A DNA stretch of 64,000 nucleotides from Streptosporangium lutulentum (GCF_030811455.1 NZ_JAUSQU010000001.1:1488001-1552000), one strand, 5' to 3'; shown: positions 42,755 to 51,606, counted from the stretch's first letter. Numbers and translations: made by a program. Notes: generated by a model from the letters alone, not told the origin.

Positions 42755-43718
42755 TGAGCGCGCCGACGATGACATCGGTGTTGTGCTTCTCCATGTCCAG
42801 GTAGGTCGCGCCCGCCGAGCCCTCGGGGCCGAGCGTGTCGCCGTACAGGGAGTCCTCGCCGGCCTCGACCTTCACGCCCGCCTCCGTTCCGATGGCCTGG
42901 GCGGTCTTGGGCGGCAGGGAGGACTCGGAGAAGACGGCGGTCACCCCGGTCGACTTGATCTTGGCGACGAGGTTGGAGATCTGCTTGGCCGACAGCTCGG
43001 CGGAGGTGTCGAAGCTGGGGATGATCGAGCCGATGAACGTCAGGTGATAGCGGTCGATGTAGTAGCCGAAGGCATCGTGGTTGGTCACCAGTTTGCGCCG
43101 GTCGGCGGGGATCGTGTCGATGCGCTTGGCGATGTCGGCGTCCAGGGCGTCCAGCTTGGCGTCGTAGGAGTCCAGATTGGCCTGGTACGCGGTGGCGTCG
43201 GGGGCGTCCTTGGCGGCGAGGGCCTTCTCGATGTTCGCCGCCATGATCTTGGCGTTCTGCGGGTTGTGCCAGATGTGCGGATCGCCCGCGCTCTCCTCCT
43301 CCGAGCCGTCGCCCTTGCGGATGGTCACGCCCTGGCTGGCGTCCACGACCTGGCCCTCGAACCCGGCCGAGGAGATCACCTGGTCCAGCCACTTCTCCAG
43401 GCCCACGCCGTTCTTCACCACGATGTCGGCGTCCGCGATGGCCTGGATGTCGGCGGGTGAGGGTTCGTAGTCGTGCGGATCGACGTTCGGCCTGAGGATC
43501 TGGGTGACGCTGACCTTGTCGCCGCCGATGTTGCGGGCGAAGTCGCCGACCTGCGTGGTGGTGGCGACCACCTTGAGCGGGCCGTCGGCCGCCGCCGAGG
43601 TCGCGACCTGGCCGGATGCGGCCGAGGACGTCTGAGCGGCGCCGGCCTGCCCGCAGGCCGTGGCCAGCAGCGCGATCAATCCGGCGCTCGCCGCAAGACC
43701 GCTTCGAGATGAGAACAC
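42747..43718 (-). CDS. Zinc-binding lipoprotein of the ABC importer (ZnuA/TroA type)
   Basis: 323 aa. Signal peptide with lipobox LLATACGQ, so it is anchored outside the membrane. Cluster A-1 fold with metal ligands HDYEPSPADIQ, GDPHIWHNP, and NHDAFGYY followed by an acidic residue in FSESSLPP. GTG start 43718 after AAAGGGA. There is no long His-rich loop, only a short acidic stretch (GDGSEEES). First gene of a four-gene operon; the upstream Zur box points to zinc rather than manganese. Confidence 0.9.
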   Translation of the reverse strand: MFSSRSGLAASAGLIALLATACGQAGAAQTSSAASGQVATSAAADGPLKVVATTTQVGDFARNIGGDKVSVTQILRPNVDPHDYEPSPADIQAIADADIVVKNGVGLEKWLDQVISSAGFEGQVVDASQGVTIRKGDGSEEESAGDPHIWHNPQNAKIMAANIEKALAAKDAPDATAYQANLDSYDAKLDALDADIAKRIDTIPADRRKLVTNHDAFGYYIDRYHLTFIGSIIPSFDTSAELSAKQISNLVAKIKSTGVTAVFSESSLPPKTAQAIGTEAGVKVEAGEDSLYGDTLGPEGSAGATYLDMEKHNTDVIVGALNG

Positions 43719-43775
43719 GGGTGATTCGTCCCTTTTTAGGGTAGATGTATGGATTCAGTCGAATCTTCCATAGAA

Positions 43776-43790
43776 TGAAAATGATTGTCA
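43776..43790. promoter_or_regulatory. Zur box
   Basis: TGAAAATGATTGTCA is a 15-bp near-palindrome matching the actinobacterial Zur consensus (TGAAAATGATTTTCA) with one mismatch. It lies about 60 bp upstream of the binding-protein gene, in an AT-rich stretch. Confidence 0.75.
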
Positions 43791-44194
43791 AGTTGGTTAT
43801 CGTTCTGTCAGGCAGGGGCGATGATCGCGGCTCTCCGTCCCCTCCCTCGCGGAGCGCCCGACCGGCGCCCGCCTCCGGCCGACCGGGGCTTTTACGCCGG
43901 GTGGCCGGTGACGCCCTCAGGAGTGGCAGGGGCGCGGACGCGAGCCCAGGAGTTCCGGATCCCAGGGGTCCTCGCCGGGAACGTCGCGGACTTCGATCAG
44001 ATCGGCACGGCGGTTGCCCGCGCACTGCGGGGTCGCCACCGGGACCCGCTCGGAGAAATGGGAACGCAGATCGTCCAACGGGCAGGACGTGCCGGTGAGC
44101 CCGGTGTTCGCGCACTGATCCGGGACACTGTGCCGGTCTTCGCCCCCGGAGTGAACGGCGGAGCACCGGCCGACGTTTCGGTAGCGTCGGGTCC
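43791..44194. other. Gap with no supported gene
   Basis: About 400 bp between the zinc operon promoter and ynfA. Open frames on both strands are only GC-bias frames and have no family match or ribosome site. A minus-strand frame ending near 43919 is Cys-rich but unconvincing. Confidence 0.4.
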
Positions 44195-44527
44195 ATGACG
44201 ATCGCCAAGTCCCTGCTGTTGTTCGCCCTCGCGGCCGTCGCGGAGATTGGCGGCGCGTGGCTGATCTGGCAGGGGGTGCGCGAGCATCGCGGACTGCTGT
44301 GGATCGCCGCCGGCGTCATCGCGCTGGGAGCCTACGGATTCGTCGCCGCCTTCCAGCCGGACCCCCACTTCGGCCGGATCCTGGCCGCCTACGGCGGGGT
44401 GTTCGTCGCCGGGTCCCTGCTGTGGGGCGTCCTGGCCGACGGCTTCCGCCCGGACCGCTGGGACCTGATCGGGGCGGGGATCTGCCTGGTCGGCGTGGTC
44501 GTCATCATGTACGGTCCGCGCGGCTGA
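44195..44527 (+). CDS. YnfA-family (UPF0060) membrane protein
   Basis: 110 aa with four membrane helices, the size and plan of Ynf[60 protein letters not shown], and [30 protein letters not shown] with its Glu in helix 1 and GYGF-like turn are conserved in the family, which is related to small multidrug resistance transporters. Its substrate is not settled. It is transcribed alone and followed by a hairpin. Confidence 0.92.
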   Translation: MTIAKSLLLFALAAVAEIGGAWLIWQGVREHRGLLWIAAGVIALGAYGFVAAFQPDPHFGRILAAYGGVFVAGSLLWGVLADGFRPDRWDLIGAGICLVGVVVIMYGPRG

Positions 44528-44579
44528 CCGGCGCCTCGCCTCCCGCTCGCCGGGCTCGCTCGTGCGGCCGTCACCACCG

Positions 44580-44623
44580 CCGCCCTCATCTCATCGGTGA
44601 GGACGGCTCACCGGTGAGGGCGG
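44580..44623. terminator. Nested hairpin between ynfA and the glycosyltransferase gene
   Basis: CCGCCCTCA (44580-44588) pairs with TGAGGGCGG (44615-44623), and inside it CGGTGAG (44595-44601) pairs with CTCACCG (44607-44613). It lies between converging genes and is probably a bidirectional terminator. Confidence 0.6.
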
Positions 44624-44642
44624 CGAAACGGGGGACGCGTGA

Positions 44643-45809
44643 TCAGGGTCCCGAGACGGGCGAATCGGGCCGCAGGAGGTCCGTGAACAGCTTCTCCCAC
44701 ATGGGAGTGACGGCATCGGGGGCGTAGTCCCGCGCCGTCCGTACGGCCGCCTGGCCCATTCGCCGCCGGAGTTCGCGGTCGGAGATGAGACGGCTCATGG
44801 CCGAGGCCAGCGCGTCGACGTTCTTGGGCGGCACGAGCAGCCCGTCGACCTCCTCGGTGATGACGTCGCGGGGGCCGGTCGGGCAGTCGAAGGCGACGAC
44901 CGGCAGCGCGTGGGACATGGCCTCGATCATCACCATCGGCAGCCCCTCGAACCGGGAGCTGAGCACGTACAGCGAGGACCGGGCCAGTTCCTCGTCGAGC
45001 CGGTTGCTGCGGCCCATCAGGGTGACGTTGTCCTCAAGCCTGTGTTCCTTGATGAGCGCGCGCAGCGCGGCTTTCTTGGGACCGGTGCCGTAGATGCGCA
45101 GCCGCCAGTCCGGATGGTGCCGCACGACCTGCCCGAACGCCGGGATGAGCAGGTCGAACCCCTTCTGCGAGACGAGGCGGCCGGCGGCGATCACGAGCCG
45201 GCTGTCCTGCGTGGAGGGCTTCTGGTCGAGGGTGTGGATCGCGTTGGGGATCCGCACGACCGGGGTCCCGGGCAGCAGCGCCTGGTAGTCCGCGCGGTCG
45301 GTCGAGGTGAGCACCGCGACCGTGTCCAGCCGGCCGTAGTAGCGGGCGATCTCCTGCCGGACGCTGTCGGGGTGGGTGGCCAGGTTCATGTGCTCCTGGG
45401 CGACGCGCACGACGCTTTTCGGGGTACGGCGGGCGGAGATGAGGTTCAGCGCCGGGCGGGTGGTGACCAGGATGCCGTCCTGGAGCCCGGAGACGTAGTC
45501 GATGACGGCCTTCTCCACCCGCTCGGTGAAATAGGACGCCGCGAACTCGCCGTAGGGCACGATCTTCCCGCGGATCCTTCGCCAGGCCTTGCGGGCCGTC
45601 GAGTCGGGCCGCACCCCGTCACGCTGGTCGGCCAGGGCGGTGATCTCGACGCGCGGGTCGACGGAGAACTGGGGTTCGTCGCGGCGGCGCACCACGCTGA
45701 TGATCTCGACGTCGTGCCCGGCGGCCGCCATCGCGTTCGCCTGGTTGACCACGGTGCGGATCGTGCCGCCCATGCCGTAGGCGTGCAGGAGCATGTAACG
45801 GATCTTCAT
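44643..45809 (-). CDS. GT4-family glycosyltransferase
   Basis: 388 aa from ATG 45809 (MKIRYMLLHAYGMGG), which overlaps the sulfotransferase stop by four bases (ATGA). GT-B fold: N-terminal glycine-rich YGMGGTIRTVVNQANAMAA and the donor-binding C-terminal half VIAAGRLVSQKGFDLLIPAF, EGLPMVMIEAMSHALPVVAF with the E-x7-E motif, and GLLVPPKNVDALASAM. It probably adds a sugar to a surface polymer or glycolipid; coupling with a sulfotransferase suggests the product may be a sulfated glycoconjugate. The sugar donor cannot be told. Confidence 0.88.
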   Translation of the reverse strand: MKIRYMLLHAYGMGGTIRTVVNQANAMAAAGHDVEIISVVRRRDEPQFSVDPRVEITALADQRDGVRPDSTARKAWRRIRGKIVPYGEFAASYFTERVEKAVIDYVSGLQDGILVTTRPALNLISARRTPKSVVRVAQEHMNLATHPDSVRQEIARYYGRLDTVAVLTSTDRADYQALLPGTPVVRIPNAIHTLDQKPSTQDSRLVIAAGRLVSQKGFDLLIPAFGQVVRHHPDWRLRIYGTGPKKAALRALIKEHRLEDNVTLMGRSNRLDEELARSSLYVLSSRFEGLPMVMIEAMSHALPVVAFDCPTGPRDVITEEVDGLLVPPKNVDALASAMSRLISDRELRRRMGQAAVRTARDYAPDAVTPMWEKLFTDLLRPDSPVSGP

Positions 45810-46690
45810 GTGGCCGCCAGGTATCCCCACGTGACGGACATCGGCCGCAGGACGTCGGGTATCTGGTCAGGCCGGGGAAGATCGCGTCCTTGCTGCACGG
45901 TCCCTGTCTGGATCTTGTCCTTCCAGTCGCCGAGGCCTTTCTGGATCACGGCCTGCGTGCCGTAGGAGAGCATCTGAGGCTCCCAGGGGATGCCGAGGAA
46001 GTCGCAGATGCTCCGGGTCTGGGTCTCCGGGTCCTCGGTCAGGTCCTCGTAGCGCACGGTCAGGCCGGTGAGCGCGCGGCGGGCCCGCTGCACCGCCTTC
46101 ATGTAGCGCAGGGCGTCGAGTGCGGCCTCCTCCGGCGTGCGGCGGTCCGGGCTGGCCTCGTGCCAGGACTTCGCGATGGAGGCGGGGTGGCGCAGCAGGA
46201 AGACGAAGCGGGCGTCGGGCCAGCAGGTGGCGATGCGCTCGAAGGCGAAGGCGTTGGCCGGCGTCTTGTCCGCGATGAAGGACTTGCCGCTGCGGACCAG
46301 CTCCCGGTGGAGCACGCGATCCCACAGCAGGTGCTCCAGGTCGGCCTGGTTGTGGCCGAGAGCGTCCATCGCCTTGCGCGACAGCGGGGTGCCGAAACCC
46401 ACGGTCAACCGGCGTACGTGCAGCTCGTGCGGGGCGTGCACCATCGAGTGGGCGTTGAGCACCGATCGCAGGAGCGTGGAACCCGACCTGACCGGCGAGA
46501 GGATGAAGATCGGCGCGGTCAGCAGCCGGTCCGCCGGGTCGGTCGGTGGCCTGACGAGTTCCTTCGCCGCCGACTCCTTCACCGGGCTGACAGGGGTCGC
46601 CGCGGGCAAAAGCCCTGCTTTCCCTACCCGATTAAACTGGAATCCCGTAAACCTGACCAAGGCGTTGTTGACCGTCCGCTGCCAGCTCAT
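45806..46690 (-). CDS. PAPS-dependent sulfotransferase-family protein
   Basis: 294 aa. The 5'-phosphosulfate-binding loop is FILSPVRSGSTLLRSVL and the 3'-phosphate-binding stretch is FVFLLRHPASIAKSW; YEDLTEDPETQTRSICDFLG is the usual late motif. Such enzymes move sulfate from PAPS to carbohydrate or lipid hydroxyls. It overlaps the glycosyltransferase gene and lies 77 bp downstream of tatA, same strand. The C-terminal part is somewhat variable but not truncated. Confidence 0.85.
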   Translation of the reverse strand: MSWQRTVNNALVRFTGFQFNRVGKAGLLPAATPVSPVKESAAKELVRPPTDPADRLLTAPIFILSPVRSGSTLLRSVLNAHSMVHAPHELHVRRLTVGFGTPLSRKAMDALGHNQADLEHLLWDRVLHRELVRSGKSFIADKTPANAFAFERIATCWPDARFVFLLRHPASIAKSWHEASPDRRTPEEAALDALRYMKAVQRARRALTGLTVRYEDLTEDPETQTRSICDFLGIPWEPQMLSYGTQAVIQKGLGDWKDKIQTGTVQQGRDLPRPDQIPDVLRPMSVTWGYLAAT

Positions 46691-46766
46691 GACGAAGAAG
46701 GGTACTTACCTTTCCTGGCAATTCACTGTGTGTTCGATCCAGGTTCCGGCATCGGGCGAGCGACGT

Positions 46767-46940
46767 TCAGAGAGGTGTGGGCGGTGTATCCTCATCGTCC
46801 TGCGGACGGTTGATCTCGCTCTTGAAGACGCGCAGGGAGCGTCCCATCGAACGGGCCATCTCCGGCAGCCTTTTCGCGCCGAAGAGCAATATGAGTACCG
46901 CCAGAATGATGAGTATCTCAGGCAGTCCGAGATCGGCCAT
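46767..46940 (-). CDS. tatA: Sec-independent translocase protein TatA/TatE
   Basis: 57 aa from ATG 46940, with AGGAGA upstream. One membrane helix ([20 protein letters not shown]) with the Phe-Gly hinge, then an amphipathic helix ([17 protein letters not shown]) and an acidic tail. TatA forms the pore for folded, twin-arginine proteins. tatB and tatC are not here, so this is probably an extra copy. It is upstream of the sulfotransferase in the same direction. Confidence 0.92.
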   Translation of the reverse strand: MADLGLPEILIILAVLILLFGAKRLPEMARSMGRSLRVFKSEINRPQDDEDTPPTPL

Positions 46941-48046
46941 GGATGGGTCTCCTGTCTTTGATCCGCGTGCGCGCGGGCGCCTGGGCGGCTCCGCGGGCAC
47001 ATGGCGGAGGACCCTTCGTGATCGGAGGGTCCGCGCGGCGGGGGGAGCGAGGCCTTGGGCGAAGTTTATTCATCGCCGGTATGGAGAATGTAAGGACTTC
47101 GCAAAGCATCGGTTGCCGCAATGCCCGGCGAGGGCTTCGGGCCGAGGGTGTCGCGGCGCTTACGGGCTTTCGTCTCGCCGGATCGGGCTCGTCCCGGTCG
47201 ACGGGTGGATTCCGTGCCGATCTTTTCCGGCGCCGCGGGGTCGCGCGGGGCGGTTTGATATCGATCTTGCGCTGGGGCCGCTGAGGCTGCCGGGGCTGCG
47301 GTGATGCGCTGCCCGCCGTCAGGATGCGAGGCCTCCCGCCTCGTCCGGCGCGCCGTTCGCGGAGGTGAGCGGAGGTGATCCGGCCCTCGGGGCCGCGTCC
47401 TCGGCCCCTTGCCGGCCTCTGCCGGCCGACGAAGCGTCAGGAAATCCGGCGATCAAGGACCGGTGTGCAGGAGAAAGGCGCCCAACCTGTGCTCCGCAGG
47501 AGGGAAATGGCCTTTCTCGGACTTCTTTGACGAGTTCAATGAAAGCTCTTATGTGAATGTCGTGAAAATTCGATGGATGAGTGAAATTTGATACCGCCCG
47601 GATGATGCTTCATCGGTGCCGGCCTGTTTCGTTTGTGGAAAATCGTACGGAGAGCGGCTGGAGTGTGGCGAGTCTCCGCCGAATCCGCGTAGCCGGTAGG
47701 AGATCGCCGGTAAGCGCGGAGGTGGATATGAAAATTGATCACACCTCACAAGCCTTGATCATTTTCATGGTTTTATGAATGAATTGTGGTCCTTGTCACA
47801 TCCTCTCCGGATTTTGGAGCCTGGAACCAGAATGATGGCATCGCCTAACGGAATCCCCGTCTCCCCGGATCATCGGAGTTCTTTTCCAGCGCGCGCGGAA
47901 AGCCGCGTCGTGCCATGGAGACGGCACCGCACGCCGTACAGTGCCCTGCGCGAGGGATCATGTGAATCGGTCAGGCCGGCTGGCACGCACCGGCTCACCG
48001 CCAGGGGGTCGTGCGGGATCCGACGACGGATGCCCGGCGTGGGACG
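46941..48046. other. 1.1-kb region with no supported gene
   Basis: Between tatA and the ArsR gene no frame has a credible start and family match. The right half (about 47500-47840) is clearly more AT-rich than the rest of the genome and has several short stop-dense frames. The left half has G/C-rich short repeats (GAGGC-CTCCC-GCCTC near 47324, GCCGGCCTCT-GCCGGCC near 47413). It may hold a decayed insertion or an unseen small RNA. Confidence 0.5.
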
Positions 48047-48403
48047 CTAGACGGTAACCGCCAGGCTGACGTGGTGTCCCACGTCCTCGGTGCCGGCCGC
48101 GTCCAGCACCGCGTCCAGGAGGTGGGGGAAGCGGGCGTCGAAGTCGGCGCGGCGGAGGGTGACGAAGCATCGCGTCCCCTCTTCGCGGGTGCGGGTGATC
48201 CCCGCGTTCCGCAGGACCCGCAGATGGTGGCTCAGGGTCGACTTGGCCACCGGTGCCCGCAACTCTCCCCAGCCACGCTCCACGCCGTCGGACAGCAGGC
48301 GGACCAGCCCCACCCGGATGGGATCACTGAGGGCCGCCATCACCTCGGTGAGCTTCATCTGGTCGAGGTCGGGGTGATGTTGCGGGTGTTTCATGCCAGC
48401 CAT
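48047..48403 (-). CDS. ArsR-family transcriptional regulator
   Basis: 118 aa from ATG 48403, or 115 from ATG 48394. Winged helix-turn-helix: LTEVMAALSDPIRVGLVRLL, then LRAPVAKSTLSHHLRVLRNA, then the wing TREEGTRCFVTLR. A His-rich N-terminus (KHPQHHPDLD) precedes it. No ELCVCDL metal-binding motif is seen, so the ligand is unclear. CGTTCG-N8-CGAACG at 48411-48430, right at the promoter, suits autorepression. The divergent partner is an APH-like gene. Confidence 0.85.
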   Translation of the reverse strand: MAGMKHPQHHPDLDQMKLTEVMAALSDPIRVGLVRLLSDGVERGWGELRAPVAKSTLSHHLRVLRNAGITRTREEGTRCFVTLRRADFDARFPHLLDAVLDAAGTEDVGHHVSLAVTV

Positions 48404-48410
48404 GATACGT

Positions 48411-48430
48411 CGTTCGACGTTTGGCGAACG
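48411..48430. promoter_or_regulatory. Inverted repeat upstream of the ArsR gene
   Basis: CGTTCG (48411-48416) and CGAACG (48425-48430) with an 8-bp spacer, eight bases from the ATG at 48403. An overlapping palindrome ACGTCG-TT-CGACGT covers 48407-48420. Probable operator. Confidence 0.55.
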
Positions 48431-48637
48431 CTGAGTGACCGTACCGGTCTGTTCGCCGGGGGTGAGCCCGGCACACGTGGTCCGGACCCGATGCCGGCGG
48501 GCCGTCGCGGGCGGCTGCCGTCCTCCGCTCCGACGGCCCGATGACCCCGGAGGCCGGCAGGGGAGCGCGCCCGTCACGGCGGGACGACCGGTGGATATTC
48601 GATCGCGATCTCGCAGGGATTGCCCCAGACTGGCGAA

Positions 48638-49849
48638 ATGGGACGTACGGTCAGCGCGCTGGTGACGTGGGACGGGAGGTGTCTCGGGGCCGTCGGACCG
48701 TTCCCGGTGAGCGTCCCGTGGTGGTCGGAGGTCGAGCCGGTGGTGGCGCACCTGCGGCAGGCACTCGGAGTGCCGGTGCTGGTGCTGCGCCTGCTGCACG
48801 TGCGGGGCGGCGAAGGGGCTCGCGACGGTCATGTGACCTATCACGTCGAAGCACTGGAGCGGCCCGCGCCCGGCCTGCTGGTCGCGGATCCTCCGGATGG
48901 CGACGCCTCTCACGCCTGGTTCACCGAGCCGCAGGAGCGGCGCTCGCCGTGGGCTCGAGCGGAGGATCTCCACGAGATCCTCGACTGGGCGTCCGGCACG
49001 CTCGAAGCGGCGGGCCGCCCGGTGACCGGGGCGGTCGAGCAGCGCAAAACCTGGAACCTGGCCGGTCTGTTCCGTCTTCCCACGGCCCGGGGGCCGGTGT
49101 GGCTGAAGGCCACGCCGGGGTTCGCGGCCGACGAGGCGGGGGTCATCGCGGCGTTCGCCCAGGTGGATCCCGGGCTCGTGCCCGCGCTCGTCGGATCGGG
49201 AGAACGGCGGGTGCTGCTGGAGCACGTGCCGGGAGAAGACTGCTGGGACGCCCCCGCGGAGGTCATCGCCGACGGGGTGAACCGCTTCGTCGCGGCGCAG
49301 GCCGCGCTCGCCGGGCGTCAGGGCGGGCTTCCGGGCGGATTGCCTGATCGGCGCACGCCCGCCCTCGCCGGCCGGATCCGGGATCTCCTCGACGGCGACG
49401 AGGTGAGGGAACTCACCGCGGAGGAGCTGACCGCGGCCCGCGCGCTCGCCCGGCGGTGGCCCGCGCTTGAGGACTGCGGCCTGCCCGACACGATCGTGCA
49501 CGGCGACTTCCACCCCGGCAACTGGCGCAGCGACGGCGGCCCGCCGGTCATCGTCGACTTCGCGGACGCGTTCTTCGGCAATCCGGTGCTGGACGGATCA
49601 CGCCTGTGCGACTTCCTGTCCCCGGCCGGGCGGGCGGACGCCACCCGGGACTGGATCGACGCCTGGTCGGCGCAGGTCCCCGGGTGCGACCCGGCCCGCG
49701 CCCTCGTCGTCGCCGAACCGCTCGCGCACCTGACCTACGCCGTCCGCTACCAGGAGTTCCTCGACGGCATCGAACCCGACGAACAGATCTACCATCGCGG
49801 CGACCCCGTCGCCGAGATCCGCGCCGCGCTCCGGTGCGCACAGGCCTGA
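48638..49849 (+). CDS. Aminoglycoside phosphotransferase-family kinase-like protein
   Basis: 403 aa from ATG 48638; TTG 48620 is an alternative. The C-terminal two thirds is an APH/choline-kinase fold with the Brenner motif TIVHGDFHPGNW (catalytic Asp) and the metal-binding VIVDFADAFFGNP. The ATP-binding Lys is likely in GPVWLKATPGF. The N-terminal 120 residues (VSALVTWDGRCLGAVGPF) are a separate domain, not recognised. Such proteins phosphorylate small alcohols or aminoglycosides; no resistance can be assigned from this. It is divergent from the ArsR gene. Confidence 0.8.
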   Translation: MGRTVSALVTWDGRCLGAVGPFPVSVPWWSEVEPVVAHLRQALGVPVLVLRLLHVRGGEGARDGHVTYHVEALERPAPGLLVADPPDGDASHAWFTEPQERRSPWARAEDLHEILDWASGTLEAAGRPVTGAVEQRKTWNLAGLFRLPTARGPVWLKATPGFAADEAGVIAAFAQVDPGLVPALVGSGERRVLLEHVPGEDCWDAPAEVIADGVNRFVAAQAALAGRQGGLPGGLPDRRTPALAGRIRDLLDGDEVRELTAEELTAARALARRWPALEDCGLPDTIVHGDFHPGNWRSDGGPPVIVDFADAFFGNPVLDGSRLCDFLSPAGRADATRDWIDAWSAQVPGCDPARALVVAEPLAHLTYAVRYQEFLDGIEPDEQIYHRGDPVAEIRAALRCAQA

Positions 49850-49938
49850 TCCGGCCCGGAGAGCCCGGCTCCCGTCCCCGCCGGCGCCTCTGGGGATCAT
49901 GGACGGTCGCCGGGTGGCCTCGCGGATCTCCGATCGGA

Positions 49939-50247
49939 TCAGGGCACGCCGCACAACCGGAGCACCGCCGTGGTCGCGGCGGCCGCGATGACCACCACGG
50001 GAAACGGCGCGCGCCGGACCGCGAGAACCCCGCCGACCAGCACGCCGGACGGCCTGGCCCATCCGGCGAAGCCGTTCCCCTCGGTGAGTGAGGCGGTGGC
50101 CACCAGGGCGACCAGCAGGACGACCGCGGCGACGGACAGCAGTCGTTGCAGGCGGTCCGGAATGCTCAGCCGGTGCTGGAACATCGGTCCGGCCAGCCGG
50201 AGCGCGTAGGTTCCGACGGCCAGCAGGACGATGGCGAGCAGGGACAT
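49939..50247 (-). CDS. azlD: AzlD-family branched-chain amino acid exporter subunit
   Basis: 102 aa from ATG 50247, GGGAGG upstream. Three to four membrane helices: LLAIVLLAVGTYALRLAGPM, LLSVAAVVLLVALVATASL, and VVVIAAAATTAVLRL. YALRLAGP is a family feature. Its start overlaps the azlC stop by one base. AzlC and AzlD together export branched-chain amino acids or analogues. Confidence 0.9.
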   Translation of the reverse strand: MSLLAIVLLAVGTYALRLAGPMFQHRLSIPDRLQRLLSVAAVVLLVALVATASLTEGNGFAGWARPSGVLVGGVLAVRRAPFPVVVIAAAATTAVLRLCGVP

Positions 50248-50960
50248 CAGAGCGCCTCCCGGGTCGGGTCGGTCTTCGCCGCGGCGGTGGCGGGCCGGCC
50301 GATCGGCAGGAGACCGGCCAGCGCGAGCAGCACCGGCAGCCCTGCGGGCAGGAACGGCGCGGTCGCGACCGCGACGACCGCGCCGAGCAGGGCCGCGTTG
50401 CGGGTGCCGCGATCGGTGAGCGCGGGCAGCACCAGGGCCAGCAGCACGACGGGAAAGGCCGCGTCGAGTCCGAGGGCGTCGGTGTCGCCGAGGATCCCTC
50501 CGGCCAGCGCGCCGAGCACGACGGCCAGGTTCCAGATCAGGAACATGGCGAGGCCGCAGATCCAGAACGCGGCGCGGCGCCGCCGCCGGTCGCGCTGGCG
50601 CAGGGCGAAGGCCACGGACTCGTCGAGGGTCAGATGCGCGCCCAGCAACCGGGTCCACCACCGTCCGTCGAGCACGTCGGCGACGGCGAAACCGAAGGGG
50701 AGCAGGCGGGCGTTGAGCACCAGGCCGGCCACGACCGCGGCGACCGGGCTGCCGCCGGAGAGCACCACGCCCACCGCGGCGAACTGGGCGCTACCGGCGA
50801 AGACCAGCAGGGACATGGTGATCGGCACCCAGGGTTGTATGCCGCCGGACACGGCGATCGCGCCGAAGGAAGCACCGACGATCGCGTTGGCGAGACAGAT
50901 CAGGGCGATGTCGCGGCGCGTGCCGCGATCAAGTGTTCGCCATAGCGAATGCATGTCCAT
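50247..50960 (-). CDS. azlC: AzlC-family branched-chain amino acid exporter subunit
   Basis: 237 aa from ATG 50960 (MDMHSLW); ATG 50954 is possible. Seven membrane helices with AzlC motifs: IVGASFGAIAVSGGIQPWVP, LLVFAGSAQFAAVGV, NARLLPFGFAVADVL, and HLTLDESVAFALRQ. It is divergent from an XRE-cupin regulator, and the two inverted repeats in between overlap the start, so that regulator probably represses it. No ribosome site precedes the start; a leaderless transcript is likely. Confidence 0.9.
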   Translation of the reverse strand: MDMHSLWRTLDRGTRRDIALICLANAIVGASFGAIAVSGGIQPWVPITMSLLVFAGSAQFAAVGVVLSGGSPVAAVVAGLVLNARLLPFGFAVADVLDGRWWTRLLGAHLTLDESVAFALRQRDRRRRRAAFWICGLAMFLIWNLAVVLGALAGGILGDTDALGLDAAFPVVLLALVLPALTDRGTRNAALLGAVVAVATAPFLPAGLPVLLALAGLLPIGRPATAAAKTDPTREAL

Positions 50961-51000
50961 TAGAATGAACACAATGGACATCGTTCGTCAAATCGAACGA
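50954..51000. promoter_or_regulatory. Two inverted repeats between azlC and its regulator
   Basis: TGTCCATT (50954-50961) pairs with AATGGACA (50973-50980) over an 11-bp spacer; TCGTTCG (50981-50987) pairs with CGAACGA (50994-51000) over a 6-bp spacer. Both are perfect and adjacent, between the two divergent starts. Probable operators for the XRE-cupin protein. Confidence 0.6.
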
Positions 51001-51021
51001 ATCGGCGTCTGGAGCGAACGC

Positions 51022-51606
51022 ATGGAAGACGAGTCACGAGGCGGGGGCGACCGGTCCTCCCGCGACCTGGCCGCGCTGATCGCGGCGTCGGTCCGCAGGG
51101 AGCGCGACCGCGCCGGGCTGTCCCTGACCGAACTGGCCAAACGGGCGGGCATCGCCAAGTCCACGCTGTCCCAGCTGGAATCGGGCGTCGGCAATCCGAG
51201 CGTGGAAACCCTGTGGGGACTCGGCGCCGCGCTCGGCGTGCCGTTCAGCCGGCTGGTCGACCCGCCGCGGCCGAACGTGCGGGTGATCCGTGCCGGTGAG
51301 GGGCCGGTCACCTACGCGGAGAAGGCCGACTACGCGGCCACGCTGCTGAGCTCCTGCCCGCCCGGCGCCCGGCGGGACATCTACCGGATCGTGGTGCAGC
51401 CGGGCGAGCCGCGGATCTCGGAACCGCACATGTCCGGCACGACGGAACACGTGACGCTCGCCACCGGCCGGGCGCTGGTCGGCCCGAACCAGGAGGCGGT
51501 CGAGATCGGCCCGGGCGACTACGTCGCCTATCCCGGCGACGTGCCGCACATCTTCAAGGCCCTCGAACCGGACACCGTCGCGGTGATGGTCATGGAGCAC
51601 ATCTGA
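51022..51606 (+). CDS. XRE-cupin transcriptional regulator of azlCD
   Basis: 194 aa from ATG 51022, seven bases after GGAG; upstream ATGs at 50965 and 50974 would add 16-19 residues running across the operators. N-terminal helix-turn-helix (LSLTELAKRAGIAKSTLSQL, GVGNPSVETLWGLGAALGV), C-terminal cupin barrel (GARRDIYRIVVQPGEPR, HVTLATGRALVGP, GPGDYVAYPGDVPHIFKAL). This XRE plus cupin layout is typical for regulators of AzlC-type exporters. The ligand is probably an amino acid. Confidence 0.9.
   Translation: MEDESRGGGDRSSRDLAALIAASVRRERDRAGLSLTELAKRAGIAKSTLSQLESGVGNPSVETLWGLGAALGVPFSRLVDPPRPNVRVIRAGEGPVTYAEKADYAATLLSSCPPGARRDIYRIVVQPGEPRISEPHMSGTTEHVTLATGRALVGPNQEAVEIGPGDYVAYPGDVPHIFKALEPDTVAVMVMEHI

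Noticed and set aside
43785-44368. Possible genes in the gap before ynfA on both strands
   Set aside because: No ribosome site, no family match, and one frame runs through ynfA in antisense.
47536-47778. Short ORFs in the AT-rich part of the gap after tatA
   Set aside because: Around 65 codons each, on both strands over the same bases, without ribosome sites or similarity.
48541-49513. Open frames overlapping the APH-like gene in other frames and on the other strand
   Set aside because: They lack any domain and have the Arg/Gly/Pro bias of shadow frames; the APH motifs are in the frame 48638-49849.
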